From the NCBI GenBank assembly GCA_016901755.1, contig JACJKV010000016.1, forward strand, positions 1 to 61,424: 61,424 nt of DNA, written 5' to 3'. Positions within the stretch are counted from its first letter, which is position 1, and the number at the start of each line of letters is the position of its first letter. This DNA is from Thomasclavelia spiroformis (lineage in GTDB: Bacteria > Bacillota_I > Bacilli_A > Erysipelotrichales > Coprobacillaceae). Shown piece after piece: positions 45,081 through 53,404 of the stretch. The notes under the pieces were generated by a model that was given only the letters and a program-made list of their open reading frames with translations, searched no databases and had not been told where the DNA came from. The translations under genes were made by a program, and so were the position numbers.

Positions 45081-45974
45081 TTAAGTATCTTTTTTATTAT
45101 TTATCAGCATATTAAAGAAAGCAATGTATTCTTTACTGTAAATACTGTTTTTGCGCCAGATAAAAGAAAATTCATTAGAAAAGTCCTGAACTAGAGGAAT
45201 CATTGCCAGCTGGTGATGATGATACTCATGACTGAAGGCTGATTCATAGAGAAAGGTGATACCGGTATTGAGCTTGACCAGTGTTTTGATAGCTTCGACA
45301 CCACCGACTTCAATCGTGGTGTGAAAATCATTGATCGATATGTTTTCACAGGCTAAAAAGTGTTCCAGGGTATCTCTGGTACCTGATCCTTTTTCACGAA
45401 TGATCAAAGGTACAGACAGCAAATCGCTTAAAGTCACTTTGTCTTTTTTTAACAGGGGATGATCATAGCTGCATACAGGAATCAGTTTTTCTTTTTTCCA
45501 GGTGATATAGTCATAATCATCTTTAGGAAAGTATCCTTCTACAAAGGCAAAATCAATATCCCCATGATCGAGTTTTTTTAGCAGAGTCTTAGTATCCTGG
45601 ATAAAAAAAGTTAATGAGGCATCACCATATGTTTTTACATAATCAGCAATATAATAAGGCAAGAGATATTCACCAATGGTCAGTGTTGCCCCGAAAATGA
45701 TCGGTTGATTCATTTTGTTTAAATACTGAATCTTGGCTGACAGCTTTTTTTCATCATTGGACATCGTTAAACTGGCTGAAAGCAAAGCTTTTCCTGCGGC
45801 TGTTAAAAGCAGTTTTCGATTTTGCTGGATAAACAGTTTGCATTGATAATGTTCTTCCAGATAATGGATCTGTTGGGAAACAGCAGGCTGTGTAATATGT
45901 AAAGCATGGGCCGCTTTAGTAAAGTTCATATACTGACAGACAGTAATAAAGGTTTCTATTCTAAAATCTAACAT
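45081..45974 (-). CDS. LysR-family regulator (CysL/CysB-like)
   Basis: A 297-residue LysR protein. The HTH reads NFTKAAHALHITQPAVSQQIHYLEEHY; the C-terminal effector domain includes IIREKGSGTRDTLEHFL, typical of the CysL-like branch. Start ATG 45974 has GGAGGG close upstream; an in-frame ATG 12 bases before overlaps that site. It is divergent from a TDT-family transporter gene, with a LysR box at -64 of the transporter promoter. Confidence 0.83.
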   Translation of the reverse strand: MLDFRIETFITVCQYMNFTKAAHALHITQPAVSQQIHYLEEHYQCKLFIQQNRKLLLTAAGKALLSASLTMSNDEKKLSAKIQYLNKMNQPIIFGATLTIGEYLLPYYIADYVKTYGDASLTFFIQDTKTLLKKLDHGDIDFAFVEGYFPKDDYDYITWKKEKLIPVCSYDHPLLKKDKVTLSDLLSVPLIIREKGSGTRDTLEHFLACENISINDFHTTIEVGGVEAIKTLVKLNTGITFLYESAFSHEYHHHQLAMIPLVQDFSNEFSFIWRKNSIYSKEYIAFFNMLINNKKDT

Positions 45975-45982
45975 GACACCCT

Positions 45983-46001
45983 CCATAAATAATACTTATG
46001 G
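45983..46001. promoter_or_regulatory. LysR box between LysR and TDT genes
   Basis: CCATAA-N7-TTATGG includes a T-N11-A core. It overlaps the LysR leader, and its centre is at about -64 of the transporter start, so it can serve autoregulation and activation. Confidence 0.65.
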
Positions 46002-46020
46002 ATATATTATAATATATAAT

Positions 46021-46049
46021 TTTTCATTATGTAATATTTTTGTTATAGT
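46021..46049 (+). promoter_or_regulatory. Promoter of the TDT transporter gene
   Basis: TTTTCA (46021-46026), 17 bases, TG-T-TATAGT extended -10 (46041-46049). Confidence 0.55.
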
Positions 46050-46072
46050 AATAGCGAAAGAAGGCGATAGCA

Positions 46073-47029
46073 ATGAAAAATATGATCAGACAAATACCAA
46101 TTCCCATAGCAGGTGTTATTTTAGGAATCACATCATTAGGAAATTTAATTCAGGAATATTCAGAAACATTGAGACTGATTTGTGGTGGCATCGGTGCTTT
46201 GTTAGCTGTATTTCTGCTTTTAAAATTTATCATCCATCCTCGTCAGATCGTTGAAGATTATCAAAGTCCTATTATAGCCAGTGTCTCAGCGACAATATTT
46301 ATGTCGGTGATGCAGCTAAGTACCTATGCCTATCCATATATTGGACAGCTTGCCTATGGTTTGTGGCTATTAGCGATTATTTCACATCTGATTTTAATGG
46401 TATGGTATGCTAAAAAGTTTCTTTTCAGGTTTCGACTGGAAGAAATATTTCCTACGGTTTTTATCACCTATGTTGGTATTATCGTTGGATCAGTAACTTC
46501 TGCGACATTTGGGCAACAGTCTTTAGGTCACGTCTTATTCTGGTTAGGTTTTAGTCTGTATGTGATCGCATTTATGATGATTACATATCGCTATATGAAG
46601 GTGGAAATACCAGAATCAGCACGACCATTATTCTGTATTTATACAGCCCCAATGAGCCTGTCTTTAGCTGGGTATTTAACGGTTGCTACAGATGTATCTC
46701 TGCCCTTTATTTTTGTTTTAGAAATATTAGCGCAATTATTATATTTGGTGGTATTAACGAGATTACCAAAACTGTTAAAATTATCTTTTTATCCAAGTTT
46801 TGCTGCATTTACTTTCCCATTCGTTATTACAGCCTTGGCTTTAAAAAAATATATTTGGCATTTGGAATCTCTTCAGTTACATGTTCCCGAGTTCTTAAAA
46901 ATAATTTTATTAGTAGAAACATGTATTGCAGTAGTAATGGTGTTATATACACTAGGTCATTTTATAAATTATCTTTTCCAGCATTTGAAAACAGATTTAC
47001 AGTCGAAAACAACAGTTAAATATAACTAA
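46073..47029 (+). CDS. TDT-family (TehA/Mae1-like) transporter
   Basis: A 318-residue membrane protein with about ten helices. The opening IPIPIAGVILGITSLGNLIQ, GLWLLAIISHLILM and IYTAPMSLSLAGYL segments fit the tellurite-resistance/dicarboxylate TDT family, whose members carry anions such as sulfite, malate or chloride. A divergent CysL-like LysR regulator suggests a sulfur-related anion; this is inference. AAGAAGGCG precedes the ATG. Confidence 0.8.
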   Translation: MKNMIRQIPIPIAGVILGITSLGNLIQEYSETLRLICGGIGALLAVFLLLKFIIHPRQIVEDYQSPIIASVSATIFMSVMQLSTYAYPYIGQLAYGLWLLAIISHLILMVWYAKKFLFRFRLEEIFPTVFITYVGIIVGSVTSATFGQQSLGHVLFWLGFSLYVIAFMMITYRYMKVEIPESARPLFCIYTAPMSLSLAGYLTVATDVSLPFIFVLEILAQLLYLVVLTRLPKLLKLSFYPSFAAFTFPFVITALALKKYIWHLESLQLHVPEFLKIILLVETCIAVVMVLYTLGHFINYLFQHLKTDLQSKTTVKYN

Positions 47030-47030
47030 A

Positions 47031-47057
47031 AAATGTCAGCGTAAGCTGGCATTTTTA
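47031..47057. terminator. Bidirectional terminator after the TDT gene
   Basis: AAATGTCAGC/GCTGGCATTT stem with GTAA loop and A/T tails on both sides; it also ends the minus-strand YczE-like remnant. Confidence 0.8.
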
Positions 47058-47058
47058 A

Positions 47059-47214
47059 TTAAGCAAATTTTAAGTTTTTGATATGATTGAATAAACGACC
47101 AAACAGACGGGAAATAAATCCTACCAGGATAGCTGCGATAATAGTTCCTTCTCTAACTCCCGAAAGTGTAAAAAAGAAAATAAACGATAATGCTGTATAT
47201 GTTAATTTAAAACG
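47059..47214 (-). pseudogene. C-terminal remnant of a YczE/YitT-like membrane protein
   Basis: On the minus strand, an open stretch of about 50 codons ends at TAA 47061-47059. It reads a membrane helix (TALSFIFFFTLSG), then VREGTIIAAILVGFISRLF, the signature C-terminus of YczE/YitT-like proteins. No start or N-terminal part exists upstream, where a different short plus-strand reading frame appears. The correctly placed terminator supports the end of a former gene. It is a second damaged member of the family found at 38.5 kb. Confidence 0.7.
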
Positions 47215-47267
47215 TTATGTTAAAAATAAAGATAAGAAACGTAAAAATTATTATAATTATTATACTA

Positions 47268-47380
47268 TGCAAAAATGGAAACAGGTAGAAAACGATGATC
47301 TGGTGATCAATAGTGATATTGGTATCGATGAAGCAGTTGCGGCAATAGTAGCTATATATCATAAATCAAAAGCATCGTAA
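47268..47380 (+). other. Short open frame ending at a terminator, likely gene remnant
   Basis: The frame from ATG 47268 gives about 37 residues ending DIGIDEAVAAIVAIYHKS and a stop within a terminator stem. The frame extends upstream to 47087 but that part overlaps the minus-strand YczE remnant and is not protein-like. It has no clear ribosome site. It is probably the C-terminal end of a deleted gene; family not recognised. Confidence 0.35.
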
Positions 47381-47390
47381 GGTGCTTTTT
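47368..47390 (+). terminator. Terminator
   Basis: AAAAGCATC/GGTGCTTTT stem (one G-U pair), GTAA loop and T-rich tail; the loop holds the TAA stop of the preceding frame. Confidence 0.75.
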
Positions 47391-47480
47391 GTTTTATGAG
47401 AAAATTCTCAGCAAATATTCATCCTTTTCTAATGCTAAAAAAAGATGAATCCTTTATCATATAAGTGAGGAAGTGATAGT

Positions 47481-47780
47481 ATGAAGAAAATATTAAAATC
47501 AAAAAAATTTTGGGTTAGTTTTGCTGTGGTATTCATTTTAATGGTTGCGGGAAGTGGTATATTTATTTTAAATACGGTTTATCAGCGTATTAATGTTTCT
47601 CGCAGTGAAGCTCATGTGATTGCTTTGAAACGTTTTCCAGGAACAGTAGTAAAGTCAGAGATGGATTTCGATGATTTTGAGATTTATTATGATTTAGAAA
47701 TTGTTGATCATAATCAACAGAGAATAGAAGTAACGATCAGCAGTTATGATGGCAGTATCGTCGATTATGAAAGGGATTAG
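47481..47780 (+). CDS. Membrane-anchored PepSY-domain protein
   Basis: A 99-residue protein with one N-terminal membrane helix (about 10-32) and an extracytoplasmic PepSY domain (about 38-99; SRSEAHVIALKRFPG and a YDLEIV strand). PepSY domains are proposed to inhibit peptidases or sense the envelope. It lies three bases before a response regulator and a histidine kinase, so it likely belongs to that sensory operon. Confidence 0.8.
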   Translation: MKKILKSKKFWVSFAVVFILMVAGSGIFILNTVYQRINVSRSEAHVIALKRFPGTVVKSEMDFDDFEIYYDLEIVDHNQQRIEVTISSYDGSIVDYERD

Positions 47781-47783
47781 GTT

Positions 47784-48437
47784 ATGAAGTTATTGATTAT
47801 TGAAGATGAAAAAAATATGTCTGAGCTATTAAAACTTGAATTGAGTCATAGTGGTTATGACTGTCATCAGGCTTTTGATGGTAAAGATGGACTGGAGATG
47901 GCATTAAATGATCATTATGATCTGATATTGCTGGATTTAATGTTACCACGAATGAATGGCATTGAAGTATGTCGACGTTTAAGAGAACACAAAGATACAC
48001 CTGTTATTATGTTAACAGCCAGAGACAGCGTGATGGATAAGGTCAATGGCTTACAGATTGGAGCCGATGACTATGTAGCTAAACCATTTGATATGGAAGA
48101 ACTGATAGCCAGAATTCATGCTCTGCTTAGAAGAACGCAAATGAAAAAAGAAATGAATACTTTAGAACATGGTGAACTGCATATTGATTTACCAACCAGA
48201 AAAGTTATATATCAACATAAAGAAATTGTGTTAACCGTTACTGAATTTGATTTACTGATGTTACTGGTAAAAAATGCGGGTCAGGTATTAACCCGTCATC
48301 AGATCCTTGATGAAGTATGGGGTTATGATGATGACGTATCGACCAATATTATTGAAGTTTATATTCGTTATTTAAGAAATAAGATGAAAGGCATTCCGAT
48401 TGAAACAGTCAGGGGAGTAGGATATCGTTTAGTATGA
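47784..48437 (+). CDS. OmpR/PhoB-type response regulator
   Basis: A 217-residue response regulator with a receiver domain (acidic pocket in IEDE, phosphoacceptor Asp in LILLDLMLP, Lys in VAKPFDMEEL) and a C-terminal winged helix (LTVTEFDLLMLLVKNAGQVLTRHQILDEVWGY). Its stop overlaps the kinase start (ATGA). It probably regulates envelope genes, possibly the PepSY lipoprotein gene nearby. Confidence 0.9.
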   Translation: MKLLIIEDEKNMSELLKLELSHSGYDCHQAFDGKDGLEMALNDHYDLILLDLMLPRMNGIEVCRRLREHKDTPVIMLTARDSVMDKVNGLQIGADDYVAKPFDMEELIARIHALLRRTQMKKEMNTLEHGELHIDLPTRKVIYQHKEIVLTVTEFDLLMLLVKNAGQVLTRHQILDEVWGYDDDVSTNIIEVYIRYLRNKMKGIPIETVRGVGYRLV

Positions 48438-49483
48438 TCAAAGCAAAATCGTTTCGTTTTAAACTCATTTCTTCCAGTTCTTTACTGATCATGGGATTTA
48501 TTTCATTGTTTTCTTTCTTTATGTTAGTTTACATGTTTTATTATTCTTTGATCATTAGAAGGATCTATGGCATGGATGAAAATATCCTGTCACCGATTTT
48601 AAGCATTATGATCGTCCTGTTTGTGATTTTATTTGTTATAGCTTTAGTGAGCAGTCTGGTTTGTGGTCTGACCATCTCACATCGATATTTGAAAAAGGTT
48701 GATGATCTGACCAAAGATATTCAAAATATCAAACAGGAAGGTATTGAACATCGTTTAGTAATTGAAGGTGATGATGAACTTTCACATTTAGGTCAGGAGT
48801 TTAATGATGTCTTAGACCAGCTTGAACGTTCGATGCAGCAACAGAAACAGTTTGTTTCTGATGCTTCACATGAACTGAAAACACCATTAGCGATCATTAA
48901 AGGTAATATTGATATGTTACAAAGGTGGGGACAAAATGATCCTCAGGTATTGTCTTCATCTTTAGAAGTGACTAAAAAAGAAGTAGAAAGACTGATTACT
49001 TTATGTCATGAATTACTGCATTTAACAAGAGAAATCGAAATTGACGTTCATGATAAAGTGGATGGTATTGAAGTTATTGAAAAAACAATCGCAGAGTTTG
49101 AACTGATGAATGATCATATTCATTTTACCTTTGTTCATGATGATCATCATGAAATTTATATGAAAGAAGAACATTTCAAACAGATACTTATTATTCTTTT
49201 TGATAACGCAGTTAAATATGCCAAAGATGAAAATGATATTCGTATTGATATCAGTTTGAAAAATAATGTTTTAAAAGTAAAGGATCATGGTATTGGGATT
49301 CCTTTGGAAAAACAGGAACTGATTTTTGATCGTTTTTATAAGATCGAAGAATCAAGAGAACTGAATGATCAAAGTTTTGGTTTAGGTTTAGCGATTGCTA
49401 AACGTCTGTTGGATCTGTATCATGATGATATTGAAGTGGATAGTGTGGAAAATGAATACAGTGAGTTTGTGATTTATTTTTAA
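48434..49483 (+). CDS. Sensor histidine kinase
   Basis: A 349-residue kinase with two N-terminal membrane helices (about 15-40 and 55-80) and a short external loop, HAMP-like linker, HisKA with phosphoacceptor His in FVSDASHELKTPLAII, and HATPase (N-box LFDNAVKYA, G1 KDHGIGI, G2 GLGLAIAKRL). The short external loop suggests sensing within the membrane or via a partner such as the PepSY protein. Terminator follows. Confidence 0.9.
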   Translation: MIKAKSFRFKLISSSSLLIMGFISLFSFFMLVYMFYYSLIIRRIYGMDENILSPILSIMIVLFVILFVIALVSSLVCGLTISHRYLKKVDDLTKDIQNIKQEGIEHRLVIEGDDELSHLGQEFNDVLDQLERSMQQQKQFVSDASHELKTPLAIIKGNIDMLQRWGQNDPQVLSSSLEVTKKEVERLITLCHELLHLTREIEIDVHDKVDGIEVIEKTIAEFELMNDHIHFTFVHDDHHEIYMKEEHFKQILIILFDNAVKYAKDENDIRIDISLKNNVLKVKDHGIGIPLEKQELIFDRFYKIEESRELNDQSFGLGLAIAKRLLDLYHDDIEVDSVENEYSEFVIYF

Positions 49484-49484
49484 G

Positions 49485-49516
49485 AAGGATAGATATTGTT
49501 TTTCTATCCTTTTTTT
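49485..49516 (+). terminator. Terminator of the two-component operon
   Basis: AAGGATAGA/TCTATCCTT stem, 9-base loop, T run. Confidence 0.85.
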
Positions 49517-49542
49517 ATTATGATGAAAATAAGGTGATGAAA

Positions 49543-49896
49543 ATGAAAAATAAAGTTTATGATATGTCTTTTGCGAAGGTGTATCCATTATTGATCAATA
49601 AAGCTAAAAGAAAAGGACATGAACGTGATGACGTTGATTTAATCACTTCATGGTTAACGGGATATACCAGACAGGAGCTTGATGATTTAATGAATAGTGA
49701 TATTTCTTATGGGGATTTTTTCTTAAAGGCACCATGTTTAAATCCAAAGCGTAAACTGATCAAGGGAGTTATTTGTGGTATCAGGGTTGAAGATATTGAG
49801 GAACCTTTAATGCAGGAAATTCGTTATTTGGATAAGCTGATCGATGAATTAGCTAAGGGCAAGGCCATGGATAAAATTTTAAGGCAGGAAAAGTAA
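49543..49896 (+). CDS. DUF2200 protein
   Basis: A 117-residue soluble protein matching DUF2200: YDMSFAKVYPLLINKAKRKG, LITWL-like ITSWLTGYT, then NPKRKLIKGVICGIRVEDIEEPLMQEIRYLDKL. Function is unknown; the strict C-terminal motif suggests a small enzyme or DNA-binding protein. ATG 49543 is used with AAGGTG six bases upstream. Confidence 0.8.
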   Translation: MKNKVYDMSFAKVYPLLINKAKRKGHERDDVDLITSWLTGYTRQELDDLMNSDISYGDFFLKAPCLNPKRKLIKGVICGIRVEDIEEPLMQEIRYLDKLIDELAKGKAMDKILRQEK

Positions 49897-50122
49897 AATA
49901 AAACTATTAGCGATTTATAAAGGAATATTGGATAGTTATTTTTATCCTGTTGAAATGTTTAAAAGCAGTATAAAAAGAATAGAAATACGTTTTTTATAGG
50001 AGTTATGTTTATGAGAAAATTCTTATTTTATTCTTAGGTGTTTTTAAGGTATAAAGCTTATATCCTGTATATAATATAAGTGAAAAAAGAAACAGAAAAG
50101 AATAAATGAGGAGGATTTGAAT

Positions 50123-50647
50123 ATGAAAAAATTATTTGCACTTATGTTAGTATCAGTAATGTTATTTGGTTGCAGCAATAGCAGTAAGGTAGAAGCTATT
50201 TCTCTGGAAGAAGCAGAAAAGATAGCTTTAAAAGAAGTAGATGGTGAAATTTTAAAAGCTGGAAAAGATAAAGATGATGGTATCACATATTATGATTTTA
50301 CAATTGTCACAGATACAGAAAAATATGAAGTAGAAGTCAATGCGGAAAATGGTAAAGTCCTAAAAGTAGAAAAAGATGATGATTATGTACCAGCACAGTC
50401 TAATACAACAGATCAGACAAATCAAAGTAATACACAAAATACAACTCAGATCACTGCTGAAAAAGCTCAGGAAATTGCAATGAATAAAGTAGGTACAGGA
50501 ACTTTAGTTAAATGTGAATTAGACTATGATGATGATACACAGAAATACAAATATGAAATTGAAATCAGAGATGGTCGTGTTGAATATGAATTAGATATTG
50601 ATGCTGTTAGCGGTGAAATCATTAAGTATGAACAGGATCATGATTAA
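50123..50647 (+). CDS. Lipoprotein with two PepSY domains
   Basis: A 174-residue lipoprotein with signal peptide and lipobox LFGC (Cys about 18), two PepSY domains (about 28-90 and 112-172) and a Gln/Asn/Thr-rich linker. GAGGAGG precedes ATG 50123. It resembles the membrane PepSY protein at 47.5 kb and may be a target of the same two-component system. A terminator follows. Confidence 0.82.
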   Translation: MKKLFALMLVSVMLFGCSNSSKVEAISLEEAEKIALKEVDGEILKAGKDKDDGITYYDFTIVTDTEKYEVEVNAENGKVLKVEKDDDYVPAQSNTTDQTNQSNTQNTTQITAEKAQEIAMNKVGTGTLVKCELDYDDDTQKYKYEIEIRDGRVEYELDIDAVSGEIIKYEQDHD

Positions 50648-50672
50648 AGGTTGAAAAATTTCAGCCTTTTTT
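50645..50672 (+). terminator. Terminator of the PepSY lipoprotein gene
   Basis: AAAGGTTGAA/TTCAGCCTTT stem (one G-U), 4-base loop, T run. Confidence 0.8.
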
Positions 50673-50712
50673 CTTTAATATAATAAAGAGTGAAATAAAG
50701 GAGAAAGAGATA

Positions 50713-51420
50713 ATGGAATTTAAAGATAAGGTTGTTGTGGTAACAGGAGGCAGTTTAGGTATTGGCAAAAGGATAGCGGAGATGTTTGAACAGGCAGGTG
50801 CTCATGTTTGTATGATTGATATTTTAGAAAACGATTATTTTCAGGGAGATATAGGCAATAAGAAAGACCTTGCAGCTTTTGTCAAAAAGGTGATAGATGA
50901 TTATGGTCATATTGATTATTTGATCAATAATGCTAAACCTTTAATGAAAGGAATTGATGAGTGCAGCTATGAAGAATTTCAGTATGCCCTGCAAGTTGGT
51001 GTAACTGCTCCATTTATGTTAGCAAAATTATTTAAAGATTATTTTAGAAAAGGTGGGAGTATCGTTAATATATCATCAACAAGGGCACATATGTCACAAT
51101 CACAAACAGAAAGTTATAGTGCAGCCAAAGGTGCCATCAGTGCCTTGACGCATAATCTAGCTGTTTCACTGGCGGGGAAAGTCCGTGTTAATTCCGTTTC
51201 ACCAGGATGGATCGATACCGAAGATTGTGTTTATACGGGAGCTGATGCCTTGCAGCATCCTGTTCAACGGGTTGGAACGACGAAAGATATTGCTGAACTG
51301 GTTTTATTTTTATGCAGCGATAAAGCAGGATTTATTACTGGTCAGGATATTTGTGTTGATGGTGGCATGACTAAATTGATGATTTATCATGGGGATGAAG
51401 GCTGGAAACTGGAAAAATAG
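50713..51420 (+). CDS. Short-chain dehydrogenase/reductase
   Basis: A 235-residue classical SDR: TGGSLGIGKRIA, the NNA motif (INNAKP), catalytic Ser in ISSTRAH, and YSAAK active site (Tyr-Ser-Ala-Ala-Lys); C-terminal ITGQDICVDGGMT. Substrate unknown. It stands alone between terminators. Confidence 0.85.
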   Translation: MEFKDKVVVVTGGSLGIGKRIAEMFEQAGAHVCMIDILENDYFQGDIGNKKDLAAFVKKVIDDYGHIDYLINNAKPLMKGIDECSYEEFQYALQVGVTAPFMLAKLFKDYFRKGGSIVNISSTRAHMSQSQTESYSAAKGAISALTHNLAVSLAGKVRVNSVSPGWIDTEDCVYTGADALQHPVQRVGTTKDIAELVLFLCSDKAGFITGQDICVDGGMTKLMIYHGDEGWKLEK

Positions 51421-51435
51421 TATTTTATGGTTATC

Positions 51436-51472
51436 AAAGTCATTGTGTTTTATAACATTGATGGCTTTTTTG
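51436..51472 (+). terminator. Terminator of the SDR gene
   Basis: AAAGTCAT/ATGGCTTT stem (one G-U) with a 17-base partly paired loop and T run. Confidence 0.6.
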
Positions 51473-51483
51473 TTTTCAAAAAG

Positions 51484-51526
51484 AAAAAACCATCTTTATG
51501 GACATGTCATCGTTTTATAAAGATGG
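51484..51526 (-). terminator. Terminator of the SGNH-like gene
   Basis: On the minus strand CCATCTTTAT/ATAAAGATGG with a 17-base loop and T-rich run. Confidence 0.75.
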
Positions 51527-51535
51527 ATTAGATTT

Positions 51536-52519
51536 TTATTTTATATAATTTAACTGTTTCATTTTATCTTGTAACATTTTTGCTAATAATTCGTTGAATG
51601 TATCATTCCCGTTGGTTGCATCACGCTTTAATGATGAAGGAAATTTATATTGATTGATTTCCTGCAAATCGTTTTGTGACCATTGTATACCATAGTTAGA
51701 TAAATCTTCCGTCAGCACTTGATAACGATAGTTTAAGAAATGATCTGCAAATCTAAGTTCAAAAACATCATTTAATGCCTTAACTTTAGGAAACATTGTT
51801 TCAAATGATAAGCCGACAACAATATATTTTTCATTCGGTAGTGTAGAAATGATATCCTGCTGTGTTGCGATTGTTTTTTGGATTTCATCTTGAATGTTTA
51901 AAGCATCGTTGTATCCGGTATAAATAATATAGATATCATTTTCGTTTTGTGAACGTTTAGAAAATTTTGTTTGTATTGCTGTTCCAGCAGAACAGTTTTT
52001 GGCTTCACCTGCAGACGTTCTTGTAAAAGTGTAGGTCTTTTCACCAGGCAGATATGTCAGAGTTCCTTCTATATCGCCTATTGTTACAGGATTAACAATA
52101 TCACCGTTTTGCAGAAAAGTCAGATCATGATTCTGACATTCTAAATCAATATTAACAGAAGTTTGTTTTTCGGGAATGGTTATATCATTTGTGAGTGTGA
52201 CTTTGTAAACTCCCAGCTCTTGGGCGAGCTGTTGCGTTGTTAAATTATTAAGAGCATATGTTTCTACTGACATGCCAGTGAGTTCTGATAAATACTGGGT
52301 ATACGATTTTGTGTTAGTGGCAACTGTCTGATTGTCACCAATGCAATATATTGTTGGGGTTTCAGTAGATGTAGAAACTTTTTCTTCTGTTTTTTGTTTT
52401 GTGTTTGTATTTGTTTCTTTAAGGTCTTTTATGTTATTTGTTCTGTCATAAATTAGCAAGGCTGCAATTAAAACAATACATAGGAGACAACTGATTATAA
52501 ATTGAATGTTTTTTTTCAT
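51536..52519 (-). CDS. Membrane-anchored SGNH-hydrolase-like protein
   Basis: A 327-residue protein with one N-terminal membrane helix (about 7-25), a Thr/Lys/Glu-rich linker and an extracytoplasmic domain. The domain starts IYCIGDNQTVATN, resembling the GDS block of SGNH/GDSL esterases but with Asn for Ser. IYTGYND matches the GxND block. A C-terminal His is less certain. It is divergent from the polysaccharide operon, where an O-acetyl esterase or transferase would fit. ATG 52519 has GAGGTG. Assignment is tentative. Confidence 0.55.
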   Translation of the reverse strand: MKKNIQFIISCLLCIVLIAALLIYDRTNNIKDLKETNTNTKQKTEEKVSTSTETPTIYCIGDNQTVATNTKSYTQYLSELTGMSVETYALNNLTTQQLAQELGVYKVTLTNDITIPEKQTSVNIDLECQNHDLTFLQNGDIVNPVTIGDIEGTLTYLPGEKTYTFTRTSAGEAKNCSAGTAIQTKFSKRSQNENDIYIIYTGYNDALNIQDEIQKTIATQQDIISTLPNEKYIVVGLSFETMFPKVKALNDVFELRFADHFLNYRYQVLTEDLSNYGIQWSQNDLQEINQYKFPSSLKRDATNGNDTFNELLAKMLQDKMKQLNYIK

Positions 52520-52661
52520 TAATTTCACCTCATTTGCTTTATCTTATCAAATTCAATGATTCCAGACAATATTCAATTTTTTTTTAACCAAGAAAATGTA
52601 TTTATTTTCATTGAGAAAAGTGTCAAAAATGTAAAAAAAATTATCAAATTATCATTAAAAA

Positions 52662-52690
52662 TTGACTTTGCTATTGTTTAAATGTAAAGT
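52662..52690 (+). promoter_or_regulatory. Promoter of the polysaccharide operon
   Basis: TTGACT, 17-base spacer, TAAAGT (52685-52690), 24 bases before the GTG start. Confidence 0.6.
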
Positions 52691-52713
52691 AAAGATGTTA
52701 TTGGAGGGATATT

Positions 52714-53400
52714 GTGGAAACAAAAGAATTAAATGAAGAAATGGAAATAGATTTAACTGAGTTATTTCAACAAATATTAAAAAATATAAAAATGGTCATT
52801 TTATGTACTCTTATTGGAGTTCTTGTTATGACCGGTATCACAGTATTTTTAATGGATAAAAAATATCAAAGTACTAGCCGAATTTATCTGAAACCAGAAG
52901 TAGATGTTACAGGAAATGTTGATTATAGTTCTGTTAATTCTAATAACTTGATGGTTAATAACTACATGTCAGTTATGCAAAGTGAAACGATCATTGATTC
53001 AGTTGCTGAAGAATTAAATATTGAATCATCGGTTATTAAAGATGGTTTATCAGTTACTAATGAAGCTGATACACAGATCATCGTTGTTTCTTGTACAACT
53101 CAAGATCCTAGTTTGAGTAAAGAAGTTGTGGAAAAAACGGTTAATAATTTTTTTGAAAAAATGAAAACTAGTTTATCGATTACTAATATGGAAATATTAG
53201 ATGCTCCAAAAGCAAATAAAACACCAGTATCACCAAGTAAAGTAAAAAATATGATTATAGGTGGAATTGTTGGTGCGATGATTTCTATCGGATATATTTT
53301 TATTCAGTTTATGTTGGATAAAAGATTAAAATCTAGAGAAGAAGCAGAAAAATATTTAGGAATTCCAGTTTTAGGTGTTGTTCCTGATATCAAAGGATAA
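52714..53400 (+). CDS. Wzz/CapA-type chain-length regulator (BY-kinase modulator)
   Basis: A 228-residue protein with two membrane helices (about 28-50 and 172-195) bounding an extracellular Wzz domain; the KANKTPVSPSK motif before the second helix is typical of Wzz proteins. The cytosolic tail would activate the BY-kinase encoded downstream. GTG start 52714 with GGAGGG. First gene of the polysaccharide operon. Confidence 0.87.
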   Translation: METKELNEEMEIDLTELFQQILKNIKMVILCTLIGVLVMTGITVFLMDKKYQSTSRIYLKPEVDVTGNVDYSSVNSNNLMVNNYMSVMQSETIIDSVAEELNIESSVIKDGLSVTNEADTQIIVVSCTTQDPSLSKEVVEKTVNNFFEKMKTSLSITNMEILDAPKANKTPVSPSKVKNMIIGGIVGAMISIGYIFIQFMLDKRLKSREEAEKYLGIPVLGVVPDIKG

Positions 53401-53404
53401 GATT

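Noticed and set aside
47087-47267. Upstream part of the plus-strand frame ending at 47380
   Set aside because: It is antisense to the YczE-like remnant and is Lys/Asn/Tyr-rich without protein-like pattern; only the last part was kept as a possible remnant.
50005-50037. Ten-codon frame MFMRKFLFYS with an AGGAG site before the PepSY lipoprotein
   Set aside because: Too short and hydrophobic to judge; may be a remnant or leader, no evidence for function.
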